From Cryptomeria japonica (Eukaryota; Streptophyta; Pinopsida; Cupressales; Cupressaceae), in contig NC_081415.1 in assembly GCF_030272615.1 (NCBI RefSeq), positions 265,205,925 through 265,269,924 on the forward strand: 64,000 nt of DNA, given 5' to 3'. A model generated the notes under the pieces. The model ran no database searches. It was given only the letters and a program-made list of their open reading frames with translations, and had not been told where the DNA came from. Within the stretch, counting starts at the first letter, position 1, and each line of letters opens with the position of its first letter. Below, one piece after another: positions 1 through 11,918 of this stretch. The translations under genes were made by a program, and so were the position numbers.

Positions 1-1
1 G

Positions 2-1219
2 CCTGATTCTCATCCCATTCAAGGCTTTGATAATGTGGCTAAGTCTTCATTAGGTATTATCAACTTACCCATCATAGTGGGACCTATTACTTTGCCTACT
101 CCTATCCATGTTATGTCGGGAAATCTAACATACAACTTGTTATTAGGGAGACCTTGGATTCACAGTATGCAAGTTGTCCCCTCTACATTGCATAGACAAG
201 TTAAATTTATTTATAACAATAAGACATATACCTTGATAGGTGATACTAATTTTCAAGCTTGTTTGCAAACATCTACTTCCAAAGGGAGTTCTTCTAAACC
301 TTCCTCTTCTAGTGATGACTCTTTAAACAAGATACCTATGGATGAATCATCACCCTCTGATAATCAAAATTCTTTGGATGAGTCTGAAGTTCTTGAAGAA
401 GATTCTTCTCAACTTTAATCTACACATGAAGAGGCTTTTGATCCTGAGAAGGTTCTCGCAAAAGACGATTGGGGATCTCTTGACTTTAATCCCACCTTTG
501 TAGGTGAGTATAGGGTTCCTCCTAGAGAGCTTAAAGTTACAAAGAAGGAAGAAACTAAAGATCAATCAACCTTACCTGAGCCTATGAACAATAATTTTGT
601 GGCCACTTCTCAAACTTCTTCTCCTCACACCTCTAATTCTGAAGAATTTGATTCTTTGTCTTATGAAAAACCACCTTCTCTTTCTAAAATGGCTAATCAT
701 TATGGTCGTGGTTTTCATATTGTAGCTAAGTATGGGTATAATGGAAATGGTTGTGGCACTCACGAACAAGGGATAAAGGTTCCTCTAGGGAATAATCTTT
801 ATGATGAGACCTTTGGACTTGTTTATAATCCCTACAAGTGCACCAAAGCATCTAAAAGACCATCTCTCAATGTGAATTCTATATTTAGTAGTGATGATGA
901 TCTCACTTCAACTAAATCATCTTCAACTTCTATCAACTCTCATTCCCCTCATAAGGAAATCTTGGTGAAGAACAAATCTCTTTATGACTCCCCTCAAATT
1001 TCTAAATCCACTTATGAATCTTTATCTCCTATTCATCATAAAGTCCTTTCCTCCAGGGATAAGGCTCTAATAAATTACACTCATTCCTCTTCTAAGATTT
1101 CTTGTGACTTTTCTTCTTCAATTTTTATCATTTTATACATGTTTTTGATCTCACTTATAGTTGAGCATTTAGCATGTCATATTCAAATACCTCATTCAAT
1201 CTATCATGTCTTTAAATAA
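2..1219 (+). pseudogene. Gypsy (Tat-like) polyprotein fragment: protease tail plus G-patch, no RT
   Basis: C-terminal part of a retropepsin-like region entering from the left edge. The conserved string NLLLGRPWIHSMQVVPSTLH lies near residue 45, and a related string occurs in element A at about 22240. The frame stays open from base 2 to 1219 apart from one TAA at 416-418. After an acidic, Ser-rich linker comes a G-patch-like segment (KYGYNGNGCGTHEQGI, about 727-775), the domain that follows the protease in element A. The frame then runs through a Ser/Thr-rich stretch and ends with a hydrophobic segment (about 1110-1170) without entering reverse transcriptase. Either pol was deleted or this lineage is non-autonomous. 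The catalytic Asp lies outside the window. Family assignment is secure; the exact lineage is inferred. Confidence 0.75.
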
Positions 1220-3031
1220 CATTAATGGCTATTATGTTGCTCATCATTATGTGACATTGGTAGCTCATTTAATGGGGGCTCATTGTCATTCATGAGGGTA
1301 CAATTTCAAGTGCAATCATATTTTTGAAGCAACATAATAACCTAATTTTTCTGTGTTATCGCTTGTTCCTATGGGGACAAGAGTGATTTCATACATCTCT
1401 TCTTTTTATGGTTAAAATTTCCCTTTGGGCTAATAGTGTGGAAATATTGATCATCTTTTCTTTAGAATCCTCTTTTCCTAGATATGGGAGAAGATGTGTA
1501 TTCTCTTTCTTATCCTACCCACTTCTTGTGAGGAGCATTTTACATACACTAATGTCTTGCTTGCATGAACTCATGTGACTATGTAGTACATTTTGCTTAT
1601 GTCTAAATCTCTCCCTAGAAGATTGTGCAAGTCCTTCTCATTGTCCTTATCCTTGGGAGGCAATGATCTTTCCTTATTTTTATCTAAGGATCCACTTTTT
1701 CCTATTTTGTGGATGGTGTGAACTTTATTACTTGATGTTATTCCTTGTATGCATTTGTTGTTGTTTGTTCAAGGATTCTCTCTTACAAGAGGTGTAAGTC
1801 CTTGACTACAACCTCTTTTGCACTTGGTAAAATACATCCATAATGAATTCACTCTCCCAATTGGGTTAAAAAGAGCGTCATCCTTCATTAAGAATCACTT
1901 TCACCTCGCAAAAGAAGGAAGTATTGCATTCTTATTCTCTTCTTTGTCTTATTCTAGAAGATGTTATATTTGTCTAAGACAATTCCTCTCTGGGATAGGT
2001 GTCTTTTGTACAAAGATCTCTTCTCCTCTAAGGATCTCCTTTACACATACTACAAGATATCCCTTTTCAACTATCTTATCCTTTCTTAAAGAGTGCAAAA
2101 CTCTCTTGCTTGGATCTATGACATTGTTGCATTTTTGGGGTATCTTCTTTTGTGATGAAGGTAGGTATCCTTGTTCTACTTTGCTTATGACATAAACATT
2201 ACACTTTTTGAGCAATGGGTCATTCTCAGAACCAGGGCACAGACTCTTAGAGCGAGATGTGTCCATTTTTCTTTTATGCAAGGTGATTATTCTCGGAACC
2301 AGAGCACAGACTCTTAGAGTGAGATGTCACGCTTTTGTACTATACATATACAGGTTGTAGCATACTCGGGCATAGACTCCTATGAGGTGCTTCTAACCTC
2401 CCTTACACACACATGCATGAGGTTGAGTGGAACTAGCGGCATAAGGCTAGACTTTCTCACTCTCCTCCCTTACATGGATCACCTAGACAGACTCTAGGGG
2501 CTAGTTTTCCATGTCCTTTTTCCCATGGATCACCAATGTGTGTATTCATGCTTTTTTCCTTTCTTTTCTTCTCTTTGCATTTTGTTTCCATTTACATCCT
2601 TCATCTTGTGTTAGAGAACTCTCAAATCCTCACACTCTTTGTTGTGTTGGAATTGAGATTTAGTCCTCTTTCTTACCAAATGATTCTCCATTAGTTTTTG
2701 ATCTCATATCAAATCTTCTTGTGAGCATTTGTCATCAATATTATTTAACAATTCGAAGTGGTAAACATGATACCCTATTTCAACTCACTAAAATTAGCAA
2801 GCCGAAACAAGGGGGGGCATATAGCTACCCTCGAATTTTCATCACCTTCCTTAGTAAGCATTAGGTGATTTTGTGATCTAACATATGTTTTGTAGGGTGC
2901 GGTTCCTAACTGTGTACTGCAGATACCGCTGGGGGCTTCATTCGACAGACTTATGGATATATCCTTTTTCAAATAATGTTTACTTTTTTGTACTTTAGCT
3001 TGCATATGCACGTAGTGTTCATATGACCGCT
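1220..3031. other. 3' noncoding region of the left gypsy element
   Basis: About 1.8 kb between the end of the polyprotein frame and the PPT. No domain is recognisable on either strand; the short open frames at 1818-2195 (+) and 1964-2281 (-) overlap each other and match nothing I know. It holds a pair of direct repeats (2219-2331), followed by C- and T-rich text with near-repeats of a CATGGATCACC string (2474 and 2524). Long 3' noncoding spacers are normal in Tat-type elements. Confidence 0.5.
2219..2331. repeat. Two direct repeats of about 43 bp
   Basis: Copies start near 2219 and 2288. Both contain GCACAGACTCTTAGAG followed by YGAGATGT and differ by a few transitions. A third, weaker relative (GGGCATAGACTCCTATGAGGTG) lies near 2368. 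They sit in the untranslated 3' part of the gypsy element; their function is unknown. Confidence 0.6.
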
Positions 3032-3046
3032 AAAGTGGGGGCTAAA
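3032..3046 (+). promoter_or_regulatory. Polypurine tract of the left gypsy element
   Basis: AAAGTGGGGGCTAAA lies directly before a TGTA LTR start, the position and composition expected of the primer for plus-strand DNA synthesis. It orients the element as plus strand. It differs from the 14-mer PPT shared by elements A, B and C, so this is another family. Confidence 0.7.
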
Positions 3047-4686
3047 TGTAGCGTCGTAAATTGTACGCACTTGCTAGGGTGGTACAATTTCACACCTAGT
3101 TTAGCACCCGCCTTGGCGCATTTTGCATTTTGCATTGCATTTCCCCTTTAGCACTTAATTAATTAAATTAATTAGGTCTAAGGTTCTATTTCATCATCTT
3201 CCACATCATAAAGTTGGGCCCTTTCATTAAAGTGTGCCCTTTTCATTTTATTCCTCCAATACATCATTTAATCAAAAACCCTAATTAGGTCCTATTTTGA
3301 ACTTGGGGGCTTGATTTCGGGGGTCAAAACATCTCAAAATCACCTGTAACTTTGGGATTATCTCTAAAATCATCATATCCAACGGCCCTGAAAATTTGGT
3401 AAGAAGTTGCCGGGACCATGGCGCCCGGAGTGCACACGGTCTCGGACATTTTTCCCAAAATTTTAGGAGCGCGATCCAATCATAAAATAAAGCTTAACCC
3501 CAAGAAATTGGCGGGAGATTCAATCTCTAGGTCGGCCAAAAGTTGAAATTAAGACCTAGGGTTTCATTTATAAGAGCTCTCTTTCTTCATTTGAAAGGAT
3601 CCAAATTTTTGGTTTCAGGGGACCTTCTATGCAACGAAAGAGCAGATCTTTGAAGACTTCAACAACATTCAACATCCATCCATCAAGCATTCATCAATTT
3701 CATTCATCCATTTAGGGCTTTGAAGGCATTGAAGAGCAATAAGGGATCACCGACTGAAGATTGGCTTGTACCCCTCCCTTGGGGTTGGGTATGATTTCAT
3801 GTTATTTTCATGTCTTTGCATAAGCCTCATTATATCATTTGTATTCATGCTTTAGATCACTTTGCATCTTGGTTTGGAGCATTTACATTATTATTAACAA
3901 AGCAATTAGGGTTTACTTTCTAGGTTGCTCTAGTTTGCTTACTTGCATTTTAGGATCTTGCACACACACAAGGTCTGCACACACATTACTTTTACTATAC
4001 AACTTGGCTATTTGTGGAGGTGGAAATCACCAAAGCGGGGGTTTGACTAAGGCAAAACCCTATATAGCCGCCCACCATACCTTTTCAGATATAAGTGCAG
4101 ATTTCTGAATTCGAAGGACGCCGCAAGTTGCAGATCCGACGGAAGCGGATCGAGACAGAACTTTACACCAAATTCCAACCCAGAAAGCTAGGACAGGGGC
4201 GTGGGGCGCCCTGGTCCCTGGGACAGGGGCGCTGGGCGCCCTGGTCCCTGGGACAAGGGCGCTAGGCGCCCTGGTCCCTATCCATTTTAGTGAATTTTGG
4301 CAGTTTCAGAGGTAGCAGCTTCAGTATTTCAGGCTTCTGGCTTCAACAGCAGATCTTGCAGAATCAAATCCATTCAAGGTACACATTTACATTTCTCCTC
4401 TTATCCTTACAATTTTTCATCATTAAATCTCAATTCTACAATCTTGTGCTCAAAGTTACTAGTTCATACTTACACTTTAGGGTTAATAGTTGAACTTGCA
4501 TCATTCTATCTATCATTTGCAACAAAGGAATAGAAATCCTAATAGGTAGCCTGTGGCTCTCTCTTCCACAAAAAGAAGTAGCAAATTGTGTGATACCTCT
4601 AGGCTCTTTCGTATTCCACAAGTGTGTGATTGAAAGTGAGATTAGAGCATGTTTGCTTAGTGTCACTTTTCCCCCTACACACACAC

Positions 4687-4690
<4 letters not shown>
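3047..4690 (+). mobile_element. 3' LTR of the left gypsy element (right end uncertain)
   Basis: Begins TGTAGCGTCGTAAATTG right after the PPT. A TATA-like TTTATAA at 3567-3573 would mark the U3/R boundary. It contains a GC-rich 30-bp triplicate (4191-4280). No second copy exists in the window, so the right end cannot be fixed; a CA near 4680-4690, just before the (TA)n tract, is only a candidate. The two short overlapping frames at 4290-4533 look fortuitous. Confidence 0.55.
4191..4280. repeat. Three tandem 30-bp GC-rich units in the LTR
   Basis: Units start at 4191, 4221 and 4251. Each reads GGACARGGGCG, then a variable 2-3 bases, then GGCGCCCTGGTCC, so each is an imperfect hairpin (GGACAGGGGCGC against GGCGCCCTGGTCC). 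Units differ at only a few positions. The tract is far more GC-rich than its surroundings. Confidence 0.85.

Positions 4691-4764
<74 letters not shown>
4691..4764. repeat. (TA)n microsatellite, about 37 units
   Basis: Uninterrupted alternating A and T preceded by a short (CA)n run. It marks the junction between the gypsy LTR on the left and minus-strand Copia leader sequence on the right. Translations made only of Tyr and Ile across it are meaningless. Confidence 0.95.
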
Positions 4765-4767
<3 letters not shown>

Positions 4768-5031
4768 ATGAATTTTTTTCAAAATATTTTTTTTCAATTT
4801 TTTTTGAAATCCGTACAATAATAGTCAAAATGGGAAAAAAAAAAAAATCTCTCACCAAAATAGGCCAACTTTATAGTCAAAATTCATGGAAATAGCCTCT
4901 CAGATTCAACTGTGATGTCCAAATCGCTGTATGACGCCCCCCAAAAATAAAGATTTCCAAATCTGAAAAATTGAAGCCTCCAAAATGTCTCCAAAAGACT
5001 AATCAATGAAGCCCTATAGGCTCTGATACCA
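4765..5031 (-). mobile_element. Copia leader fragment with tRNA-Met primer binding site
   Basis: Read on the minus strand, the LTR at 5032-5491 is followed at 5031-5020 by TGGTATCAGAGC, the standard primer binding site for initiator tRNA-Met, then about 250 bp of leader that dissolves into A/T-rich sequence and (TA)n. No gag frame follows, so this is a truncated element: one LTR, its primer site and a stub. Confidence 0.75.
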
Positions 5032-5491
5032 TGTGAGATTTTCCTAAGATCTAGGGCTCAATGAAAAATACAATAAAGAGACAAAATATTGATAGGAATA
5101 AACTGTATTCTATCAAGATGAAAATACTAATCAACTGGATCATCAAGCGTTACATACAATGAATATGAGCTTGCTTATATAGGCAAGGCTATATGGATAT
5201 GTGAGCACACAAACATGACATGTGGCTCAATAAGAAACAAGGGTAGGTAGGAAATAGGTGTGGGTAGGTAGGAGAAACAATATAATATTTCACATGAGGT
5301 GGATCACCCACTGAATGTGGAGTGTAACAACAAGATAAATCCACAAAAGTTGGAAATTCTCCTACACACACTATCCCAATGTGGCACAAACACCCAAGTG
5401 TCTCATACCCAAACTACTATGAAATGCATTTCCTAGGTAAACTTAAGTAAGGTGTAATAATATCCATGATGAATAATTCTTTACACTAACA
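5032..5491 (-). mobile_element. Copia LTR (460 bp), minus strand
   Basis: On the minus strand it starts TGTTAGTGTAAAG (5491) and ends CTCACA (5032), giving TG...CA ends, and is followed directly by a tRNA-Met primer site. A TATA-like CTATATAAGC lies near 5175-5185 on that strand. Its left end in minus-strand reading cuts a Copia reverse transcriptase frame (5492 onward) in mid-domain, so it appears to have landed in that older element. No partner LTR is in the window. Confidence 0.7.
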
Positions 5492-8400
5492 CTTTCAAAT
5501 CAAAATTTCCACCATATGGATACCATAACCCATAGTCAACAGTACCTTTCAGATATAAAAAAAATTCTCTTGGTTGCCATCAGATGTGCCTCCTTTGGAT
5601 TCTTCTAAAATCTAGCAACAATACCAACTGCATGGTAAATATCTGGTCGACTGTGAACAACATAGTGTAATTTTCCAATCCATGACCTGTATTCCTTTTC
5701 ATCTATAGCCTTAGATGCTTCTTCCTTGGAAAATTTACAACCTATAAGCATTGGGATTCCAACTAGTTTGCAGTCACTCATACCGAAAGTCTTCAAAACC
5801 TCTTTCACATACTTGAAATGAACAATGAAAATACCATTCTTCATCTGCTATATCTGTAAGCCTATGAAATTTTTTATTTCCTCTACTAATGAAATCTCAA
5901 ATTCATTCTTCATTTCATCTGCAAAAAAATTACTCATATCATCATTACCTCCAATTATAATGTCATCTACAAATACTTTAGTGACCAGTATTTCATCTCC
6001 TTTAGACTTGAGATAAATGTTGCTGTCATTATTGGTTCTAGTAAAGCCTATCTTCATCAGATGAGTATGAAGTTGTTCATACCATGCTCTGGGTGCATGC
6101 TTTAATCCATACAAATCTTTATGAAATTTGCATACCATGTCTTCCTTATCTATCAATGCATAACCATCAGGATGCTCAATATAAATCTCTTCTTCCAGTT
6201 TCCCAGTCAATAATACAGACTTAACATCCATCTGGTATACCTTGAATTTCTGATGAGCTGCAAATGCAAGCAATGTTCTTAAACCTTCCAGTCTTGCTAT
6301 TGGTGCAAAAGTTTCTCCATAATCTTCTCCTTCTTCTTGCGCATAACCTTTGCATACTAATCTTCCCTTATTACGAACTACAACACCATCTTCATTTTAT
6401 TTGTTTCTAAACACCCATTTAGTACCTATAACATTCTTGTTTACCTGTTGGGGTACCAGGGTCCAAGGGTTGTTCTTCTCAATTTGATCCAACTCCTCCT
6501 CCATAGCTTTCACCCATTTATTATCACCAAATGCCTCCTAAGAACTTCTAGGTTCAAAGGTGGAGATCATGCAAGAGTTCTCTCCTATTCTCCTTCTAGT
6601 TAGTACACCAACATCTTTATCCCCAATTATCTGTTCAGGACTGTGATTCAATCTCACATACCCGAGAATAACATGATCATTCCCTTCAGGTTCAACTTCT
6701 TCATTATCATCTTCCTCTGAATTTATTTGTTCCGGTTGAACAAGTACATAAGGATTTGCTTTACAGGTTTCTGATTTAATAGTTTCAAGTTCCAAAAGAA
6801 AAATGCAAGGATCTTCATCCTTTTTGTCTGAACTAGTTCCTTCTGTAACTTCAGGACATTCATCTACATTAACATCAACACTCTCAACAATTCTCTGTGT
6901 CTGGTTGTTGAAGCATTAATAGGCCTTACTCTTGGTGGAATAGCCAAGAAATATACCTTCATCACTCTTAGCTTCAAACTTTTTTATGTAATCACCTCTT
7001 TTAATAAAAAAAGTGTTTCCAAATATCTTAAAATAGCTAACATCAGGTGATCTCCCATACCAATATTCATATGGGGTCTTGTCCTTACCCCTTTTCACCA
7101 AAACTCTATTCATTATGTAGACAACTATACTTACAACTTCTTTCCAAAATGTTTTTGCTACACCTCCTTGTATCAACATAGTCCTAGCAGCTTCAACAAC
7201 TGATTGATTGTTTCTCTCTGCTATACCATTCCGCTGTGGTGTCCTTGGTGCAGAAAGCTGTCGCTTGATACCATTATCATTACAATATTTAGTGAACTCC
7301 ACAAAAGTGAATTCACCACCTTGAGCTGTTCTTAGACATTTTATGTTTTTTCTACTCTCTTTCTCAGCTAAGGCTCTGAATGCCTTGAATTTACCAAAAG
7401 CTTCATTATTATTCTTCAAGAATGTGACCCACATCATCCTTGAACAATCATCAGTGAAGATCATGAAGTATCTATCACCTTGAATGCTTCTTGTTCTTAT
7501 TGGTCCACATAGATCTGTATGAACCAAATCTAACAAGTGCTTTGCTGAGAAGGACTTGCTCTTGAAAGTTGAAGAAGTCATCTTTCCTAGTTGACATTCT
7601 TTACAAAGAGCATTAACCGGTTTGTCTAGTTGAGGCAGACCTCTTACTGTCTTAGACTTGCTTACTTTAACAATATTGTCAAAATGTATATGACAAAATC
7701 TCCTATGCCAAAGCCAACTATCATCTATTTTTGCAATCAAATAGTTGCTACCTTTAGGATTGAGATGAAATAGATTACCTCTGGTCTGTTTCCCAGTTGT
7801 AATCAATTCACCTTTGTTGTCAAAGATTTTGCACATTCCATTTCTAAACTCCAGTGGGTATCCTCTATCATTAAGTTGTACCACACTTAAAAGATTGTGC
7901 TTTAGGCCTTCAACCCAATAGACATCATCATCACTACTCTTCCCATTAAGAGAAATAACTCCCTTACCTTTAACCATACAGGGTGAGTCATTGCCAAATC
8001 TGACAAGACCACCATCAAATTCCTTCAGGGAAAGAAATTTGCTCTGATCACCAGTCATGTGATGTGAACAACCACTATCAATGATCCAATCATTAGAGTT
8101 ATCCATTTTGGATACTAGTGCCTTCTGATATGATATTTCTTCATTAATAGCTACAAACACAATATCTTCACTAGCATTATCATCAGATTTTTCATTAGTA
8201 ATACCACTGTTAATAGCTACAAGACAATCTCTCTTGCCTTTACCCTTATACTTCTTAAATTTTTCTCTCTTGTATTCATTTTCACCATTAGGGCAATTTG
8301 CTGCTATATGACCAATCTTGTTGCATGCAAAACATTTTAAGGGTAGCTTACCTCTATATTTACCAGTGCTTCTAGGCAGCCGTTTTGCCAAAAATGCTTC

Positions 8401-8830
8401 AAGTTCCACTAAGCTGTCTTCATCTTTAGCATCTCTGCTGGATCTAGATTCATAGCTATGACTGGTATCTCTACTTCTTCTCACATATAGGTTAGAGACA
8501 GAAACTCTAAATGCAGATTCTGATTTTTGTATACTACCATCATAACCATTTAGTTCAAAAGCAGTAAGTTTTCCAATAACAGAGTCAAGAGCTACCTTTG
8601 TGTTGTCAATGGATTTCAGCTCCTAAATAGCTGCAACTCTGATAGCATATATTAGTAGCAGGGTTCTCAGTACCTTATTGATTACTGTGGCATCTTCCAC
8701 TTTCCCTCCTACACTCTTTATCTCACCAACTATTTCTTTAATCCTTTGACCATACTGCTGGATATTCTCACCTCTAGACATTCTCATGTCATCAAATTTT
8801 CCTCTTAAACTCTCCTCTTTGGCAATCTTA
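5492..8830 (-). pseudogene. Copia gag(C-term)-protease-integrase-RT, truncated in RT
   Basis: Read from 8830 down: gag helical part; CCHC knuckle CFACNKIGHIAANC (about 8330-8290); protease WIIDSGCSHHMTG (about 8085-8045); integrase with a WHRRFCHIHF zinc start and the central D, D, E region; a linker; then reverse transcriptase with QMDVKS and the catalytic VFVDDI (about 5970). One frame is kept throughout with only a few stops (near 8622, 6916, 6538, 6397, 5848 and 5605). Domain order PR-IN-RT is diagnostic of Copia. RT is cut off at 5491 by the inserted LTR, so the rest of RT and RNase H are missing. The N-terminal gag continues at 16873-17167 beyond the nested element. Confidence 0.9.
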
Positions 8831-8835
8831 ACATG

Positions 8836-9974
8836 TGTTACTACTTATTAGATTGCCATTAGTTTTATGTCAAAGTTATACTATATACTCTAGTCGGTTA
8901 TCTGTTACCGAAATATTTAGTCAGTATGAACAGTCTAGTTGGTTACAGAAGAAAGCAGTCACAGAATGCAGTATACACCGAGCTGTCTACCAAGTATCTT
9001 TACATGTCTACTGAGCAGCAAAGATGACACACTGAGTTGATTTACACCGAGTGAAACATGTTACTAGATTCATTGAACCTGGACATGCATATTCAAACGT
9101 GTTATAAAATCGAGGCACATCTAACCGTTATCACATTGGAAATTGCACTTAAAGATTGTGTATGATATTGAGGTTATCTAACCAATGAAATATTTTGCAT
9201 GGTTATTTATTCAATAAATCATGTTTGTAAGATCGAAGCAATGAATTGGATCACTGTCATAAGAGATCTATTTATATAGCATGAGTTAAGAGATAAAGTT
9301 GTGTGCATGAGTATAAGAAGACTGTTACAGAGACACAGAGGTCACTGAGAAGGTTTTTAGAGAATAGTTGAAGAACAGAGTAAACAGAAGGGTTTACCGA
9401 GTTACTATATGGGTTACCGAGGTATGCTATAAGCAAGGTAATCTATTTTGAGCACATAGAATCTGCTATAACATTCCCGATGTAAAGTTGCAGATATTTG
9501 TAATGATTTTATTGTAATATTGTGAAGTTGTAAGAGAAACCTTTAACAAGGTAAAAGACTCTAATCAAGTCTATAAATTGTAAAGCCTCTAACCAAGTGC
9601 AACATTTAGATGAAGTGTTGTAAAATCCTTTAGCAAGGTAGATCTAATAGATCTTGTTACTCCTAATAGGGTAAGCTATCAGAAATAGTTAAACATGCAG
9701 CTCTAACTGAGCACTCTTTATTATTGTAGTAGTGAAGTTGTGGGTGCCATCCCCACCGCAGTTTTTCTCTCTAACCAAGAGTTTCTGTGTAATCAAAATA
9801 TATGTGTTATGGAGTGAATCATGTATAATTGTTATCTATTTGTTTTAGTTTTATATTATGTTACTGCACTATTCGGTTTATGCATAACAATAAAGATATT
9901 GAGAAAGAAATGTTTTGAAGTACTGATTCACCCCTCCCCTCTCAGTACATTAGCTTTCCATATTGGGCCTAACA
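8836..9974 (+). mobile_element. 5' LTR of the non-autonomous element
   Basis: Starts TGTTACTACTTATTAG and ends GGGCCTAACA. It matches 15730-16868 over its whole length without a net indel. It carries several ACCGAG/ACCGAA hexamers that also recur inside the element. Confidence 0.95.
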
Positions 9975-9976
9975 AT

Positions 9977-9988
9977 TGGTATCAGAGC
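9977..9988 (+). promoter_or_regulatory. Primer binding site, initiator tRNA-Met type
   Basis: TGGTATCAGAGC, two bases after the 5' LTR. All 12 bases match the standard plant Copia primer site complementary to the 3' end of initiator tRNA-Met. Confidence 0.95.
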
Positions 9989-10036
9989 TTGAATCTTGGA
10001 AAACATTTTAACTACCTAAAGAGAAATATTTTATCA

Positions 10037-11389
10037 ATGGAAGGCTATAAAAAATCTCAGAGGATTGTGTATCTGGAAGAAGAGCTGGATCATGCTAATC
10101 AAGTGATTGCAGACATGCAAAGGCAAATGCAAAAATCTCTGAAAGTGAGAAGAAGATTATCTGATGATTTGCAGGACTCTCAATAGTTAGTGGAACAAAT
10201 TGAGACATCATCTGAGAACAGTATATCTGAAGAGACTGAAGAAATGATTGGAGTATTGAAAGAAAAGAACAAAGCATTGACTGATCAACTAAAAGCAATG
10301 AAAAGAGAACATGAACATTTCAGCACACAGATGACTGAAAATCTTGATGTATTGAGAATAGCTGAGGATAAAGTAAGAGATCTAGAAAGAGAGAAACAAA
10401 AACTTGAAGTCTTAGTATCTGATAAGAATGATGAAATCACAAGGTTAACTGGAATTCAACAAAACCTACCAGATCAACTAGGTTTTGCACATCATGAAGC
10501 AATTCTGAAGAATGATGAGAATTAAGCATTGAAACTTGAAGTATCAAAGTTAACCGATGAACTTGAAATAGAGAAGAAATCCAAAGAAACACTGAAGAAG
10601 AGTTATGAAGCATCAAAGATGTTGGATGAGCAACTAAACACAAGACGACCCAACAAAGATGCATGACTCGGTTACAAAGGAAAAGTCTCTACCGAGAAAG
10701 GAATTCATACTACCGAGAGAGGAGAATCATCAAAGCAAGCTGGAAACAAGAATAACATCAAAAGAAAGAAGCCTATTTGAAACTACTGTGGAAATCAAGG
10801 TCACACTAGTAACATATGCCAAATCAGAAAAGGTAAGCAACCGAATGCCACTAAGTCCAATGGTTATTGTTACAATTGCAATAAATATGGTCACACATCT
10901 AATCAATGTAGGACAAAGTCTGTTAACAATTATCAGAAGGCAAAATTCAAAGGTTTTTGTAAAAAATGCAATAGATATGGACATAGTACCGAGAAGTGCT
11001 AGTTTAAGCAAAAGAACTATATGTGGTATGCACACCGAGCAAATGCTCGAGGTTACCGAACTCACACAAATCCTTACTGACAATATTCTGCAGTACCATG
11101 GGATTACAATACAAGGATATGGTGTGAATGTTGTGGAAGATATGGACATATTAGTGCTAACTATTTTATAAGGTTTGGGATGTACAATCGAAGATCATGG
11201 AGAAATCCTGGTATGGCATGTTTTCATTGTCACAAAGTTGGACACTTAGTTGGAGATTTCAGAGATCAACCTAGAAAAGACATTGAAGAAATACAAGAAA
11301 AATTAAAGATGATTTGGAAAAAGAAGGAAATTGTGTCAAATGAAGAAAGCACCTTACCTACTGAGTTAGGTGCACCTATTCCAAATTAA
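10037..11389 (+). pseudogene. Gag-like protein: coiled coil plus five zinc knuckles
   Basis: One frame from ATG 10037, 48 bases after the primer site, to 11389, broken by stops near 10184, 10523, 10662, 10770, 11000 and 11077. The first 200 or so residues are charged heptad-type coiled coil (Glu/Lys/Leu-rich). The C-terminal part has five CCHC-type knuckles: NYCGNQGHTSNIC, whose first Cys is now TGA; CYNCNKYGHTSNQC; CKKCNRYGHSTEKC; CECCGRYGHISANY; and CFHCHKVGHLVGDF. The last two have lost their final Cys. Zinc knuckles and the position after the primer site support a nucleocapsid role in RNA packaging. I do not see the usual Copia gag helical domain; the coiled coil takes its place. Five knuckles is unusual, since plant Gags normally have one or two. 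Confidence 0.7.
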
Positions 11390-11918
11390 TCGGTAAAGGT
11401 ATGAAGGGACTACATTCTTTGAAGGTTAAAATCTTAACAGTTCCTATTCTATTATGTACTTAATTCAAAATCTGCATAATTAAGATGTATTAGTAAATTT
11501 GAAATTCTATCAAAGTCTTTTGAAGCATTTTACAGGAAGTTTTTCAAGTCGGTGAATGAAGGAAGTTTGGTTACTCAGTTAAAACGAAAAAGGAGAGTAA
11601 ATCGGTTAAAGAGGAACCAAGTGTATTTAATGTTTTTGACCTAATCCGCACGGAGCTCGATAAAGTATTTTGTGTACTTAAAAGCATTTTCGTAGTCATT
11701 TTCACTTACCAAGTTTTCGAGAAAGCAGAGCAAGCGAATCTAAGGAAATCAAACCTCCTACAAAAGCAAATTCAAGGTATTTACATCAATCTCAACACAT
11801 CGTTAAGCTGGTTTACCAATCTTATCTAGTTGCCATTATTTGCTAAGTATAAAGCCCCTGTCGTTTGAAATCTGGAAACCCTAAGGACTCTTTGCTAGTT
11901 TTTATCTGAAATCTTCAA
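11390..11918. other. Spacer between Gag-like and second ORF
   Basis: About 530 bp, AT-rich, with no open frame and no motif I recognise apart from scattered ACCGA-type hexamers. It separates two reading frames that lie in different phases. Confidence 0.5.

Noticed and set aside
1818-2281. Opposed frames of 125 and 105 codons
   Set aside because: They overlap on opposite strands and neither shows a domain, a start context or a relative elsewhere in the window.
4191-4280. Short direct repeats considered as a CRISPR-like array
   Set aside because: Units are contiguous with no spacers, sit inside a plant LTR, and there are only three.
4590-4895. Two frames rich in Tyr-Ile repeats
   Set aside because: They are read-through of the (TA)n microsatellite with no coding sequence around it.
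10730-11149. 139-codon minus-strand hydrophobic frame that could pass for a membrane protein
   Set aside because: It is the antisense of the zinc-knuckle part of the Gag-like gene, whose plus-strand frame is well supported.
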